Shown in pieces: positions 37,485-47,634 of a DNA stretch of 64,000 bases (positions are counted from its first letter, which is position 1; each line of letters starts with the position of its first letter). This stretch comes from Alloiococcus otitis ATCC 51267 (GTDB taxonomy: Bacteria > Bacillota > Bacilli > Lactobacillales > Carnobacteriaceae_A): positions 120,611 through 184,610 of the forward strand of contig NZ_JH992958.1 of assembly GCF_000315445.1 (NCBI RefSeq), read 5' to 3'. The position numbers and the translations under genes are program-made. The notes under the pieces were generated by a model. The model was not told the origin of the DNA. It did not search any database and saw nothing but the letters and a program-made list of their open reading frames with translations.

Positions 37485-39314
37485 TTATTTTTTCAGGTAC
37501 TTCAAGTCGTTTTTGTCTAGGGTTTCTGCTAGGTCTTTTTGGTAGTGGTCCTTTTCTTCTTCACTCCAGCCCAGGTAGTCAGCCATGATGTCCAAGACGG
37601 GTTCTACCATCTTGTCTACTTGGTCCCGCTTGAAGAGCATGAGGTTGGTTCGTCTTAAGAAGAAGTCGACTGGGGTCAAGATGGCTTCGTGGGCTAAGGC
37701 ATAGTAGAGGGAGTAGAGGTAGCGGCTTTCTAAGCGGTCGTCTTCCGAAAAGTCCCCTTTAGAGGAGTAGATTTTCTCTACATTGGACCCGTAAAGATTG
37801 GTGAGGTACTCTGCATCCTTTTGCTTAAAGCCTCGCTCGACCCCTTGCTGCACAAGAAGGTCCAGTTCATTTTGGACATTGTCTGGGTCAATTTGCCCGC
37901 CTGAAACAGGGTAGGTCTTGGAGTTAATCAAACGGAAAGGACGGTTGAAGTCGTCTCGCAGGATCTCGGCTACTTTTTTCAAGGCCCCTTCAGCCATCTT
38001 ACGGTAGTCTGTAATTTTCCCACCGGCAATGGTGACCAGGCCATTTTCGTCCACATCTAGCTTGCTGCCCCGGGAAACTTCTGATGGGTCGAGGGATTGT
38101 TCCGACAAAGACCCTTCCAAGTTAGCCACGGTGTCTTCCACGTCTTCCCGGCTAGCCTGGTCTTCCAGGTATTCTTTGACCACCTGGATCAAGCGGTCAA
38201 AACTTTCTTCCTCGATCTTACCACTGTCTCCCCCGTTGTAGTCGGAAGACGAGTTGCCCGCGATAAGAGGTCGGAGTCCAGCCCAGGAGGATTCCACGTC
38301 AGTTAGCTTGATATTGGCTTTAGGGAAGCGGCGGTTGACAACATCCAATAGGTAGTCCACGTCTTCCTGGCTAACGCTCGGCTGGGTTAAGTCGCCATGG
38401 TAATCGGTATCGGTGGTGCCGAAGTAGGTCTTGTTTTCGCGAGGGATGACAAAGACCATCCGGCCATCATTCAAGCCTGTGTCAAAATAAATGGGTTGAG
38501 GGACCTTGAGCAGGGAGTCATCAATGACCAAGTGGACCCCCTTGGTCGGCCGCATCTGGTGGACTTCCTCTTCCTTGTCAGCTGACAGGTTGCGGACTTG
38601 GTCACTCCAAGGACCAGACGCATTAACCACTGTCCGCGATTGAATGTCCAAGTTCTGTCCAGTGAGTTGGTCCCGAGCTTTGACACCTTTGACCCGTCCA
38701 TTGTCGTCCAAAAGATAGTCAATGGCTTTGACACGGCTAACCACAATGGCTCCATCTTCATGGGCCTTCTTGATATTTTCAATCACTAGGCGGACATCCG
38801 AGTTGCTGTAGTCTAGGTAGTTCCCGCCTCCAACGAGATTCTCTTTGGACAATTCTGGTAAACGTTTAGCCACTTCATCCCGGGTCATTTCATAGTTAGC
38901 CTGGTCAGTATTGTTGACCCCAGCTAAGGAGTCATAAAGGTCCATGGCTACCTTCAAGCGGAAGCTGTCAAAAGTGGCCCCTTTTTCGTCAAAAACGGGG
39001 ATTAACATGGGGGTAGCCTTGGGAATGTGGGGGGCAACTTGTTGGACAACCGCCCGTTCTGTGACGGTATCGGAAACCACTTCTACGTCAAAGTTTTTTA
39101 AGTAGCGGATTCCCCCGTGGACCAACTTGGTAGACCGGCTGGAGGTCCCTTCGGCAAAGTCCTGCATCTCAATCAGGGCTGTTTCCAGTCCTGATGCTGC
39201 CGCTTGCAAGGCTAGGCCTGCTCCAGTGATTCCCCCGCCAATGATCAAGAGGTCAAAGTGCTTGCTGGCAAGAGCTTCCAGGCTTTCCTGTCGATTTTTG
39301 ATTGATAAGTTCAT
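37485..39314 (-). CDS. glpO: Alpha-glycerophosphate oxidase GlpO
   Basis: 609 residues, the size of the streptococcal and enterococcal oxidases. The FAD-binding motif LLIIGGGITGAGLAL is near residue 22. Family members oxidise glycerol 3-phosphate to dihydroxyacetone phosphate and pass electrons to O2, forming H2O2. The ATG at 39314 follows AAGGTGG; an upstream in-frame start lacks a site. It follows glpK in the glycerol operon. A quinone-linked GlpD is the alternative, but length and order favour GlpO. Confidence 0.88.
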   Translation of the reverse strand: MNLSIKNRQESLEALASKHFDLLIIGGGITGAGLALQAAASGLETALIEMQDFAEGTSSRSTKLVHGGIRYLKNFDVEVVSDTVTERAVVQQVAPHIPKATPMLIPVFDEKGATFDSFRLKVAMDLYDSLAGVNNTDQANYEMTRDEVAKRLPELSKENLVGGGNYLDYSNSDVRLVIENIKKAHEDGAIVVSRVKAIDYLLDDNGRVKGVKARDQLTGQNLDIQSRTVVNASGPWSDQVRNLSADKEEEVHQMRPTKGVHLVIDDSLLKVPQPIYFDTGLNDGRMVFVIPRENKTYFGTTDTDYHGDLTQPSVSQEDVDYLLDVVNRRFPKANIKLTDVESSWAGLRPLIAGNSSSDYNGGDSGKIEEESFDRLIQVVKEYLEDQASREDVEDTVANLEGSLSEQSLDPSEVSRGSKLDVDENGLVTIAGGKITDYRKMAEGALKKVAEILRDDFNRPFRLINSKTYPVSGGQIDPDNVQNELDLLVQQGVERGFKQKDAEYLTNLYGSNVEKIYSSKGDFSEDDRLESRYLYSLYYALAHEAILTPVDFFLRRTNLMLFKRDQVDKMVEPVLDIMADYLGWSEEEKDHYQKDLAETLDKNDLKYLKK

Positions 39315-39487
39315 AAACCCACCTTTTCTATCGTATTCACATAACCATCTCATTCACTAGGGCTGGTACGGGGTCAAAAAGTAGTCCTGATTCTTAACCC
39401 GGCTCAGCTATTTTGCTAGCCATTTCACTAAGGTAGTCCGAGATTGTGTGGCCACTTTTTAACCAAGTCTTTTGCCCCTCTGTCTAG

Positions 39488-41038
<1,551 letters not shown>

Positions 41039-41062
41039 TTAACCTTGCTTTATTTTAGCCGA

Positions 41063-41407
41063 TTATAGGGCAAAGGATAAAACTAATCCGGCTAAAAGAC
41101 CGCCTAGGATGGCTGCTAGAATTTTTGGCAAGGCCCCTGCAAATTTGTGGTCACTGGTCAAGAGGTCTGCGGTCAAGCAACCCACTCCAGCAGCAAGACC
41201 CATGTCCACCCAAGCACCGGTTTGGACAATAAGGCCACCTGAGGGAATGCCGTGGTTAACCAGCCACATCAGGCCAACGATAAAACCAGCTGCCAAGAGC
41301 CCACCAAGTGGACCGATGTCATCGACGAACCTACCCCATACCAAACGAATCATAAGGGGGAAAAGGGCAGCCCCTACCATGGTTGTAATAGCTGAAGTCA
41401 ATGGCAT
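41063..41407 (-). CDS. Putative glycerol transporter subunit (Lin0368-like)
   Basis: 114 residues with about three membrane helices. It resembles the small Lin0368-type membrane proteins that sit next to glycerol kinase in some Firmicutes and are proposed to act as a two-part glycerol transporter. Its ATG overlaps the stop of the upstream gene (TAATG), so the two are translated together. No glpF aquaglyceroporin lies in this operon. The functional assignment rests on context. Confidence 0.6.
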   Translation of the reverse strand: MPLTSAITTMVGAALFPLMIRLVWGRFVDDIGPLGGLLAAGFIVGLMWLVNHGIPSGGLIVQTGAWVDMGLAAGVGCLTADLLTSDHKFAGALPKILAAILGGLLAGLVLSFAL

Positions 41408-41793
41408 TAGCCTTCACTTCCTTTCTCTGAGTCCTCATCTGCTTTCAAATCATTTTCGATGGCTGCGGCAATAATCCCACCAATAATCGCACCGATAATC
41501 ACAAATAATAAGGTGGGTAAAGTCTCAGCTAAGAGGCCAAAGTCCGCCCCGTTCATAAAAAAGTCGCGGAAAAGACCGGACATGCCGATCCCAAGCCCCA
41601 TATCAATATAACCAGCCCCGGGTGCTTCGTAGATAAGGCCAATGTAATGGTTCAAGTACCACATAGGGAAGATAATTATCAAGGCAGCTAGAAAGCCACC
41701 GAAAACCCCATAAGGGATAAAAAAGGCATCCCAGATACTCATGACCATCAAACCGGCCAAGAAGAAACCCAGTGTCGAACGTAAAAACTTCAT
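41407..41793 (-). CDS. Putative glycerol transporter partner membrane protein
   Basis: 128 residues with three or four membrane helices and a charged C-terminal tail (ENDLKADEDSEKGSEG). It shares internal features with the following gene, such as GxxDMGLxxG (YIDMGLGIGMSG against WVDMGLAAGVGC), so the pair may be ancient paralogs. I chose the ATG at 41793 with AGAGGA upstream. It is the first gene of the glycerol operon. Confidence 0.6.
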   Translation of the reverse strand: MKFLRSTLGFFLAGLMVMSIWDAFFIPYGVFGGFLAALIIIFPMWYLNHYIGLIYEAPGAGYIDMGLGIGMSGLFRDFFMNGADFGLLAETLPTLLFVIIGAIIGGIIAAAIENDLKADEDSEKGSEG

Positions 41794-41827
41794 GGAAAGC
41801 ATCCTCTCTTTGTTTCGTTACAATATT

Positions 41828-41856
41828 ATTTTATAAAAGGATGAATTCGTTTTCAA
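41828..41856 (-). promoter_or_regulatory. Glycerol operon promoter with perfect cre site
   Basis: On the minus strand TTGAAA (41851-41856) and TAAAAT (41828-41833) are 17 bp apart. TTGAAAACGAATTCA (41842-41856) matches the CcpA cre consensus WTGNAANCGNWNNCW at all 15 positions and covers the -35 box, so CcpA would block the promoter when preferred sugars are present. Confidence 0.82.
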
Positions 41857-42044
41857 CACTGACCTCACAACTTCCTTTATATGAAATTATAATAAGAATA
41901 TCAAAGTATTTAAGGAAAACGGACCAGGCTTGCCAGAGGGGTGTCTGGCCAGACTTTACTGCCCTGCTTTTGACTGAAAACCAGTTTGTTTAAAAAGTTG
42001 AAGGCCTTTTGACCCTAGTGAATGCCCGGAAATAGAAGATAAAA

Positions 42045-42075
42045 AACCGGACCAGGCACAAGGTCTGACCCGGTT
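42045..42075 (-). terminator. Terminator after the fsa gene
   Basis: AACCGGGTCAGACC ... GGTCCGGTTTTTT on the minus strand, about 70 bp after the fsa stop. Confidence 0.8.
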
Positions 42076-42146
42076 CAGTTTGATTGAATAGTGGATTAAT
42101 TTCTTTTGCAAACACTTAGTAGTCTCAGCTAATAAGCACAAAGTTC

Positions 42147-42800
42147 TTATTTTTGGCTGTCTTCAAATTTTTTCCAGTCGTCTAAGAAGGATTGGATGCC
42201 AGAGTCGGTCAAGGGGTGGGACCAGAGTTTAGGGAAGATAGAGCCAGGAATAGTGGCTATATCAGCACCGGCTAAGGCTGACCCTTCCAAGTGAGGCAGG
42301 TGGCGGATGCTGGCTGCGATAATTTCTGTGTCGTAGTCATAATTGTCAAAAACAGTTTTCAAGTCAGCCACCAAGCCCAGGCCATCTGACCCAATGTCGT
42401 CTAGCCTACCTAGGAAGGGGCTCACATAAGTAGCACCTGCTTTTGCAGCCATCAAGCCTTGAGAAACCGTAAAGATCAAGGTCACATTGGTCTTGATCCC
42501 TTCTTGGGACAGGGTGTTGACGGCTTTCAATCCTTCTTCGGTCATGGGAATTTTTACAACCACATTGTCGGCCCATTGTGCGAGTTGGCGGGCTTCCGTC
42601 ACCATTTCATCATAGGTCAAGCCAACCACTTCAGCCGAAACCGGGCCATCGACCACGCTACAGATTTCCTTGATCACTTCTTCAAAGGGACGGCCTTCTT
42701 TGGAAATCAGACTGGGGTTAGTGGTGACACCATCCACAAGTCCTAAGTCGTTGACACGCTTAATTTCTTCAACATTTGCGGTATCTAGGAAAAATTTCAT
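42147..42800 (-). CDS. fsa: Fructose-6-phosphate aldolase / short transaldolase
   Basis: 217 residues, the short single-domain form. The Schiff-base lysine is Lys83 ([12 protein letters not shown]), and the N-terminus [14 protein letters not shown] and [19 protein letters not shown] are typical. Members cleave fructose 6-phosphate or act as transaldolases; the two cannot be told apart here. CAGGAGGT precedes the ATG. It stands alone, upstream of the glycerol operon; dihydroxyacetone is a substrate link to glycerol metabolism in some species. Confidence 0.88.
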   Translation of the reverse strand: MKFFLDTANVEEIKRVNDLGLVDGVTTNPSLISKEGRPFEEVIKEICSVVDGPVSAEVVGLTYDEMVTEARQLAQWADNVVVKIPMTEEGLKAVNTLSQEGIKTNVTLIFTVSQGLMAAKAGATYVSPFLGRLDDIGSDGLGLVADLKTVFDNYDYDTEIIAASIRHLPHLEGSALAGADIATIPGSIFPKLWSHPLTDSGIQSFLDDWKKFEDSQK

Positions 42801-42999
42801 CTTTTACCTCCTGTAAACTGACATGCTTTCCTTTATCCTATGTAATCTGGGGAACTAAATCAAGTTTGATCCCTTGTTGTGGCTTTTTGCTATGGCTTTG
42901 ACTTCTTTAAATGGATGGGGCCTGGTGGGCAAGTTAAACCTGCCTTGTCCGGGGCTAGTCGGGTGAGGATGCCAGCTTGGCGAATCCGAACCCTAGCTT

Positions 43000-43110
43000 G
43001 TCTCGGAGCTAAACTTAGACGGTCTAGGTTGTCGACTAAGCTTGCCTCGTTTGGGGGAACTAAACCTAGACGAGCTAGGTTGTCGACTAAACTTGCCTCG
43101 TTTGGAAAGC
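43000..43110. repeat. 51-bp direct repeat between fsa and pgeF
   Basis: Two close copies sharing CTAGGTTGTCGACTAA and CTTGCCTCGTTTGG, at 43024 and 43075, plus a weaker third segment to the left (CTTGTCTCGGAGC). They lie in the 345-bp gap with no ORF. Confidence 0.75.
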
Positions 43111-43145
43111 TGTTTTAACACGGACACTTCCCGCTAATCATCCAG

Positions 43146-43877
43146 CTAGGCATGGGGTGTGATCATAGCAATCATGGCATTAAGTTGATAGTCCGGACCC
43201 ATTTGACGGGCTGAGTGAAGGCGGTCATCGCTATATGTCGATACTTGGCAGACTTCAATATTCTCTTCTTTCAGTCCCGCTTGAAGGAGCAAGGTATGGT
43301 TGGCTTGGGTCATACTCAGTAAATATTTATCTCCTTGACCCTTAAAGAAACAGTCCCTGGCTGGGTTTTCTGAAAAGGCATCATACACTTCCGGCCCAAC
43401 TTCATAATGGTCCTGGTCAATGGAAGGTCCGACAAAAGCCAAGATATCATCCGGCCGACTCCCGTATTGATCGACCATCAGCTGGAGGGCATTGTGAGAA
43501 ATTTGCTTGGCTGTCCCCCGCCAACCAGAATGAACCAAGGCTTGGGCACGGTTAACCGGGTCATAAAGGAGGACTGGGGTGCAGTCAGCAAACTTAACCA
43601 GCAAGGCGACATTACTATAGTCGGTCACCAAACCATCCGCTTGGTCAAAGTGGCGGCCAATAATAAAAGGTTCACCAGATACAAGGTCAGCCAGCCGAAC
43701 TTGGTCAGTGTGGTCTTGTTTTAGGGTATATACCTCCCTAGGTTTGACCCCCATTTCATCCAGGGCCCGGTTGACTTCCTCAATAAGCTGGTCACCAATT
43801 TTAGCCTGGCGGAAATTATAGCCCTGGCCAAAAATTTGATGGGCCAGGCCAAGATCTCTTAAACGTTTGGAAAACAT
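43146..43877 (-). CDS. pgeF: Peptidoglycan editing factor PgeF (YfiH/laccase-domain family)
   Basis: 243 residues. Family motifs are DCTPVLLYDP, LVHSGWRGTAKQI with its conserved His, and LHSARQMG at the end. PgeF proteins remove mis-incorporated residues from muropeptide precursors. The earlier copper oxidase label is not well supported for this family. I chose the ATG at 43877; a GTG seven codons earlier falls within its ribosome-binding region. Confidence 0.87.
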   Translation of the reverse strand: MFSKRLRDLGLAHQIFGQGYNFRQAKIGDQLIEEVNRALDEMGVKPREVYTLKQDHTDQVRLADLVSGEPFIIGRHFDQADGLVTDYSNVALLVKFADCTPVLLYDPVNRAQALVHSGWRGTAKQISHNALQLMVDQYGSRPDDILAFVGPSIDQDHYEVGPEVYDAFSENPARDCFFKGQGDKYLLSMTQANHTLLLQAGLKEENIEVCQVSTYSDDRLHSARQMGPDYQLNAMIAMITPHA

Positions 43878-43992
43878 TGTCTCACTCTCTTCCCTCACTC
43901 GGTCATTTAGCCTAGTATACCATGAATAGATCTTTGGTCGGTATCAAAATAGACTCGTCAGTTTTGACTCTATGATTTAATAAAATTTGTTA

Positions 43993-44143
43993 TTCTCAAA
44001 CTTGGGCCTAAGTTTGAGAATTATTTGCTGGTTTTCTCAAACAACTATTGTTATTTGAGAATTTTTTGGTTTTTTTCTCAAACAACTTAAGTTATTCGAG
44101 AATTCACTACCATCTTTCTCAAACAACAACTGTTATACGAGAA
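43993..44143 (+). repeat. 41-bp-period palindrome array, family B (locus B5)
   Basis: Units at 43993, 44034, 44075 and 44116, all 41 bp apart. The first is the start cap (TTCTCAAACTTG ... AAGTTTGAGAA). The other three are 12-4-12 palindromes with centres TATT, TTAA and AACT. The array lies between the pgeF promoter side and the terminator at 44325. Confidence 0.93.
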
Positions 44144-44324
44144 CTTTAAAAGTCCGGCAGTCAAGTCCAAAATCCTACCGTCTCTTGCCAATTAAAACGC
44201 TAGAAAGAAAACACCTGGTTAACAGCAAAAGCCGGGTCATCGTTTGCAAAAACAAGGCCACACCACAGCCTAACTACTTAAAATGGCGCTAGCAACCCCC
44301 CTCAGGCTAAATGGTATACAAGCA

Positions 44325-44353
44325 AAAAACCACCGCTAGATGGGCGGTGGTTT
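44325..44353 (-). terminator. Terminator after the membrane protein gene
   Basis: AAACCACCGC ... GCGGTGGTTTTTT on the minus strand, 19 bp after the stop of the gene at 44372. Confidence 0.82.
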
Positions 44354-44371
44354 GGGGTTTTTGAACAAGCT

Positions 44372-44797
44372 TTAGTAAAAGATTAGGTCAAAAACGAAGT
44401 AGCCAAAATATAAGAATATAAGCAAGAGCAAGATATAGGTAAAAAGCATAAGGTTACGCCATTTCACCTGCAAGTCTCGGTCTGGGTTGGTCAAGTAGCG
44501 AAAGACCCGGTAGATTAAAACTCCGAAGAAAGGGGCGAAGATACTAGCATACATAGTTAAGGGTAAGATGGTCGAGAAACTTTCGGGCCAAGTAAAGAAC
44601 CAAGTCCAGGCCTGGGTTAAAAGGAGCAAGGCAAAAATGACAATGCTATACCACTTGAATTGCGGGCGGTAGATTAGGGGGGTGAGCCGGGTCATGACAC
44701 CATAGTGGATGGCAAAGAGGACGAGGCCAATTATTATTTGCAAGATCCAAACTGCCATACTAGTCGCTCCCCCATAATCAATCATTTTTCTAACCAT
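44372..44797 (-). CDS. Unknown integral membrane protein
   Basis: Not recognised. About 141 residues with four predicted membrane helices separated by short basic loops (RYLTNPDRDLQVKWRN). The start is uncertain: the ATG at 44797 has no clear ribosome-binding site, and an in-frame TTG at 44827 is possible. It is preceded by the nitroreductase gene and its terminator, so it has its own transcript. Function unknown. Confidence 0.6.
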   Translation of the reverse strand: MVRKMIDYGGATSMAVWILQIIIGLVLFAIHYGVMTRLTPLIYRPQFKWYSIVIFALLLLTQAWTWFFTWPESFSTILPLTMYASIFAPFFGVLIYRVFRYLTNPDRDLQVKWRNLMLFTYILLLLIFLYFGYFVFDLIFY

Positions 44798-44891
44798 AAA
44801 TATACCAATTATTAAAGCTGGATTCAACTATTTTACGGTCTAAGCAAATAGCTGGGTTAGAACTAAGTGACCAGTTTGTTTTATTCTAAAA

Positions 44892-44920
44892 AAGCAAACC
44901 AGGCTAGAACCTGGTTTGCT
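44892..44920 (-). terminator. Terminator after the nitroreductase gene
   Basis: AGCAAACCAGG ... CCTGGTTTGCTTTTTT on the minus strand, 13 bp after the stop. Confidence 0.85.
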
Positions 44921-44933
44921 CCTTCTGGATTCT

Positions 44934-45542
44934 TTAGTTGGAAACTTCAGTTCGAACTTGAACTTCTGTATGGGTGTCAATGTGGTCTTTTTCTTGGGCA
45001 GGCTCATTAATAGAACCAAATGGAAGCTCAGCAACTAGTTCGTAAGTATCTGGTAGGTCAAACAATTTTCTGGTTTCGGCATCAAATCCTTGTTCATAGC
45101 CTAGGTTAAAGTGCTGCAAGCTAGCACCTAGGTTCAATTCTTTCAACCGCAACCAAATTGCATAGTGGACCATGGCTGAGTTCTGGTCTTTGTAAACATT
45201 GGTCCGGTCTTCATTCGATGGCATTTGGTCTAGAGCTTCGTGGTCTTCAAACACGAGAGCTGTGCCTAAAGCTTCGTCTCTAGCATTTTCAATGGCGCCT
45301 AACAAGAAGTCTTTAGATTGCTCCGGCAAAAGATCTTTTTGCGTTTGGTAAATGTGGTCCCAGAATTTTGTCTTGGCTTCATCGAAGAGGACGACAACCC
45401 GGCTAGTCTGGCTATTAAAGGCAGACGGGGTATTGTGGACGGCATGGCGGATGCCTGTGACGATCTCTTCTTGGGACAGGTCAGTTTCCTTCCCTAAGTT
45501 GTAAACTGACCGTCGACTTTCTAGCAATTCGCTAAATTCGGT
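44934..45542 (-). CDS. Nitroreductase-family flavoprotein
   Basis: About 202 residues of the FMN-dependent nitroreductase fold: ESRRSVYNLGKE at the start (FMN phosphate contacts), HNTPSAFNSQTSRVVVL, and a C-terminal ELVAELPFGS. Such enzymes reduce nitro compounds or quinones with NAD(P)H; the natural substrate is unknown. I chose the TTG at 45542, eight bases after AAGGAG, because a GTG nine codons upstream overlaps that site. Confidence 0.82.
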   Translation of the reverse strand, partial: TEFSELLESRRSVYNLGKETDLSQEEIVTGIRHAVHNTPSAFNSQTSRVVVLFDEAKTKFWDHIYQTQKDLLPEQSKDFLLGAIENARDEALGTALVFEDHEALDQMPSNEDRTNVYKDQNSAMVHYAIWLRLKELNLGASLQHFNLGYEQGFDAETRKLFDLPDTYELVAELPFGSINEPAQEKDHIDTHTEVQVRTEVSN

Positions 45543-45754
45543 CAAGATAACCACTCCTTTTTTATTCACTTACTATTTAGAAGTATATCGAAAACGAAAT
45601 AAATTGCAAGTAAAAAAGTTTGGCCTATCAAAAGGTCTGTTCATTTGGCTGGTAAAAACTAAGATTTCATTTTTGCATTTTAAATGAACCCTTTCCAGAA
45701 ATCGGGCTGGCCTCCACATTTGTGATTATTATCTTAAACTGATCGAGTTTAAGA

Positions 45755-45859
45755 ATTCTACCTTTAAACTGCAATTGTAGAATCTCTAACCCAAAATTCT
45801 ACATTCACACAAAAATTATAGAATTTCCGCTCCATAATTCTACAATCCATTCTCAATTG
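45755..45859. repeat. Family A 41-bp array, left half (locus A3)
   Basis: Left arms ATTCTA..AT at 45755, 45796 and 45837 and right arms at 45774 and 45815 are all in 41-bp phase. The third palindrome is cut in its loop by the IS256-type element at 45860. Its missing right arm resumes at 47370. Confidence 0.92.
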
Positions 45860-45962
45860 GATAAAGTCCATATAATTGTGTAAAAAGAAAAAGTCATAAT
45901 GACCTTTTTGAGCTACAATGTAGTTATAAGAAACCAAAAAACACATTGAAAGGAAGATCATT

Positions 45963-47132
45963 ATGACTCAACTCAATCTTACACTAGACGCCAATAAATT
46001 AACAGACGCAATTTTAAATTGTGATCTGGATCAAGTGATGAAATCCACCTTAGTGACGGTCTTAAACGCTTATATGGAGTCCGAGCGCGACCAATATATG
46101 AAAAGCAAGCGGTACGAGCGAGATGAAAATCGCTGTGATTACCGCAATGGGTATTACGAGCGAGATTTCACCACGAAAATCGGCACCCTCAAGCTCAACG
46201 TGCCCAGAACGCGATCAGGCGACTTCCATACCCAATTATTTGAACTCAATCCAAGCGGATGGATCAAGGCCTACTGGCTACCATCTTTGAGATGTACGTC
46301 AATGGCATCTCCACCCGCAAAATGACGAAAGTCGTGGAATCCCTTTGTGGTCAAAAGGTCTCCAAATCGTTTGTCTCCGATGTCAATAAACACCTGGACA
46401 AGGATGTCTTTAACTTTCAAAAGCGGTCCCTCACCCATACTAATTTCCGGTATATCTATGTCGATGCCATGTATATAAAGGTCCGAGAGGATAACCGGGT
46501 GGTGTCCAAAGCTCTTTACATCGCCCAAGGAGTCAATGATGAGAATAGGCGAGAAATCATCGGGTTTAAAGTGGCTGGGCAAGAGTCAACGGAAAGTTGG
46601 CGGTCGTTCTTTCTTGATTTAAAAGCCAGAGGCATTGATACGCCGAAAATGGTGATTTCAGATGCCCATGCAGGCTTACGGAAAGCTATTCAAGAATGTT
46701 TTGTCAACACCACTTGGCAACGCTGTACCTTTCACTTATTAAGCAATATCACCGATGCCTTGCCGAAAACCACGGACCGAGTCATCCGAGATCGTTTCCA
46801 AGCGGTTTTATTTTCCAGAACCCAGCAGGAAGCTCGTGAACGGAAACAGGCTTTGGAGGCGGAGTTCGAAAACCAAGCGAAGCTGGCCAAAGCTTTGAGC
46901 CTATTAGATGAGGGCTTTGAAGATGCCATTCAGTATCAAATTGAGCCTTCTCCTTACCACATGTCTTTAAGAACAACCAAATTCTATCGAACGAGTCAAT
47001 CGTGAAATTCGACGTCGAGAAAGAGTGGTGGGGATTTTCCCCAATATCAAATCCGCGGAACGGCTAGCCGGCTCGGTCTTATTAAACCTGCAGGAGAATT
47101 GGGAAGCTCAGAACTATCGATTTTTACGATAG
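45963..47132 (+). pseudogene. IS256-family transposase with two frameshifts
   Basis: The N-terminal third (MTQLNLTLDANKLTDAILN to FHTQLFE) is in one frame. An extra base near 46245 shifts the frame, and the DDE core continues as LLATIFEMYVNGIST, YVDAMYIK and VISDAHAG. A second extra base in the A-run at 46979-46981 shifts it again before the conserved ERVNREIRRRERVVGIFP tail, which ends at 47132. The family signature is otherwise intact. Both shifts are single insertions; a sequencing error is possible for the A-run. Confidence 0.92.
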
Positions 47133-47182
47133 GCTGAACTTTTTAAACCCCTTTTAAAACCTGCCTCCCTCTGGAAAAGGGG

Positions 47183-47300
47183 CTTTTTCCCTCGGTCACT
47201 TGGCGTAATCTAACACACCGCTGGCTCGCTTCAAGAGAAGCCCACTCTTTCCGCTCGCCAAACGGTGTGTTGGGCCGATCACGCCGACCGACGGAAAAAG
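47183..47300. other. Long imperfect hairpin in the IS256 tail
   Basis: CTTTTTCCCTCGGTC (from 47183) is matched by GACCGACGGAAAAAG (to 47300) at 14 of 15 positions. AACACACCG/CGGTGTGTT pairs further in, giving a stem of over 35 bp around a loop. It lies between the transposase end and the right terminal repeat. Confidence 0.75.
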
Positions 47301-47364
47301 AAAAAGCCCGTAGTATAACATCTGTTACTATATTGTAGAATTTACACATAGATTTGGACTTGAC

Positions 47365-47461
47365 TCTCAATTGTAGAATCTCTACTCCAAAATTCTACAA
47401 TCCTACTGCAATTATAGAATTTCCACTCCATAATTCTACAATCCACCCCCAATTATAGAAT
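47365..47461. repeat. Family A 41-bp array, right half (locus A3)
   Basis: Right arms at 47370, 47411 and 47452 and left arms at 47392 and 47433, in 41-bp phase. Joining 45859 to 47374 rebuilds an uninterrupted palindrome with an exact 41-bp step from 45837 to 47392. It lies just beyond the gcv operon terminator. Confidence 0.92.
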
Positions 47462-47514
47462 TTCCGCTATAACATCCCAGCCTCCAGCCTAACCAGCTAA
47501 TCGTTCTCCCTATA

Positions 47515-47550
47515 AGCAAAACCCCAGCACAACTTGTGCTGGGGCTTGCT
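47515..47550 (-). terminator. Terminator of the glycine cleavage operon
   Basis: AAGCAAGCCCCAGCAC ... GTGCTGGGGTTTTGCTT on the minus strand, about 85 bp after the gcvPB stop. Confidence 0.85.
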
Positions 47551-47634
47551 TGGCTTGAGCTTGGCTTCAAAGCTAAGGACGCATGGCTTGAGCTAGTCCT
47601 CAATCCTGGTTACTGAAGCCACTTTCACGCTAGC

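Larger units (their letters stand above)
45860..47364 (+). mobile_element. IS256-family insertion sequence
   Basis: A 1505-bp element beginning GATAAAGTCCATATAATTGT, the IS256-type end. The right end (TTTACACATAGATTTGGACT) is its imperfect inverted copy. The 9-bp duplication TCTCAATTG flanks it at 45851-45859 and 47365-47373. The transposase has two frameshifts. The element is longer than a typical IS256 because of about 200 bp of non-coding tail with a long hairpin. Confidence 0.93.

Noticed and set aside
47332-47341. Extra family A arm (ATTGTAGAAT) left of the right half-array
   Set aside because: It is 38, not 41, bp from the next arm and lies inside the right end of the IS256-type element, so it is a chance match.
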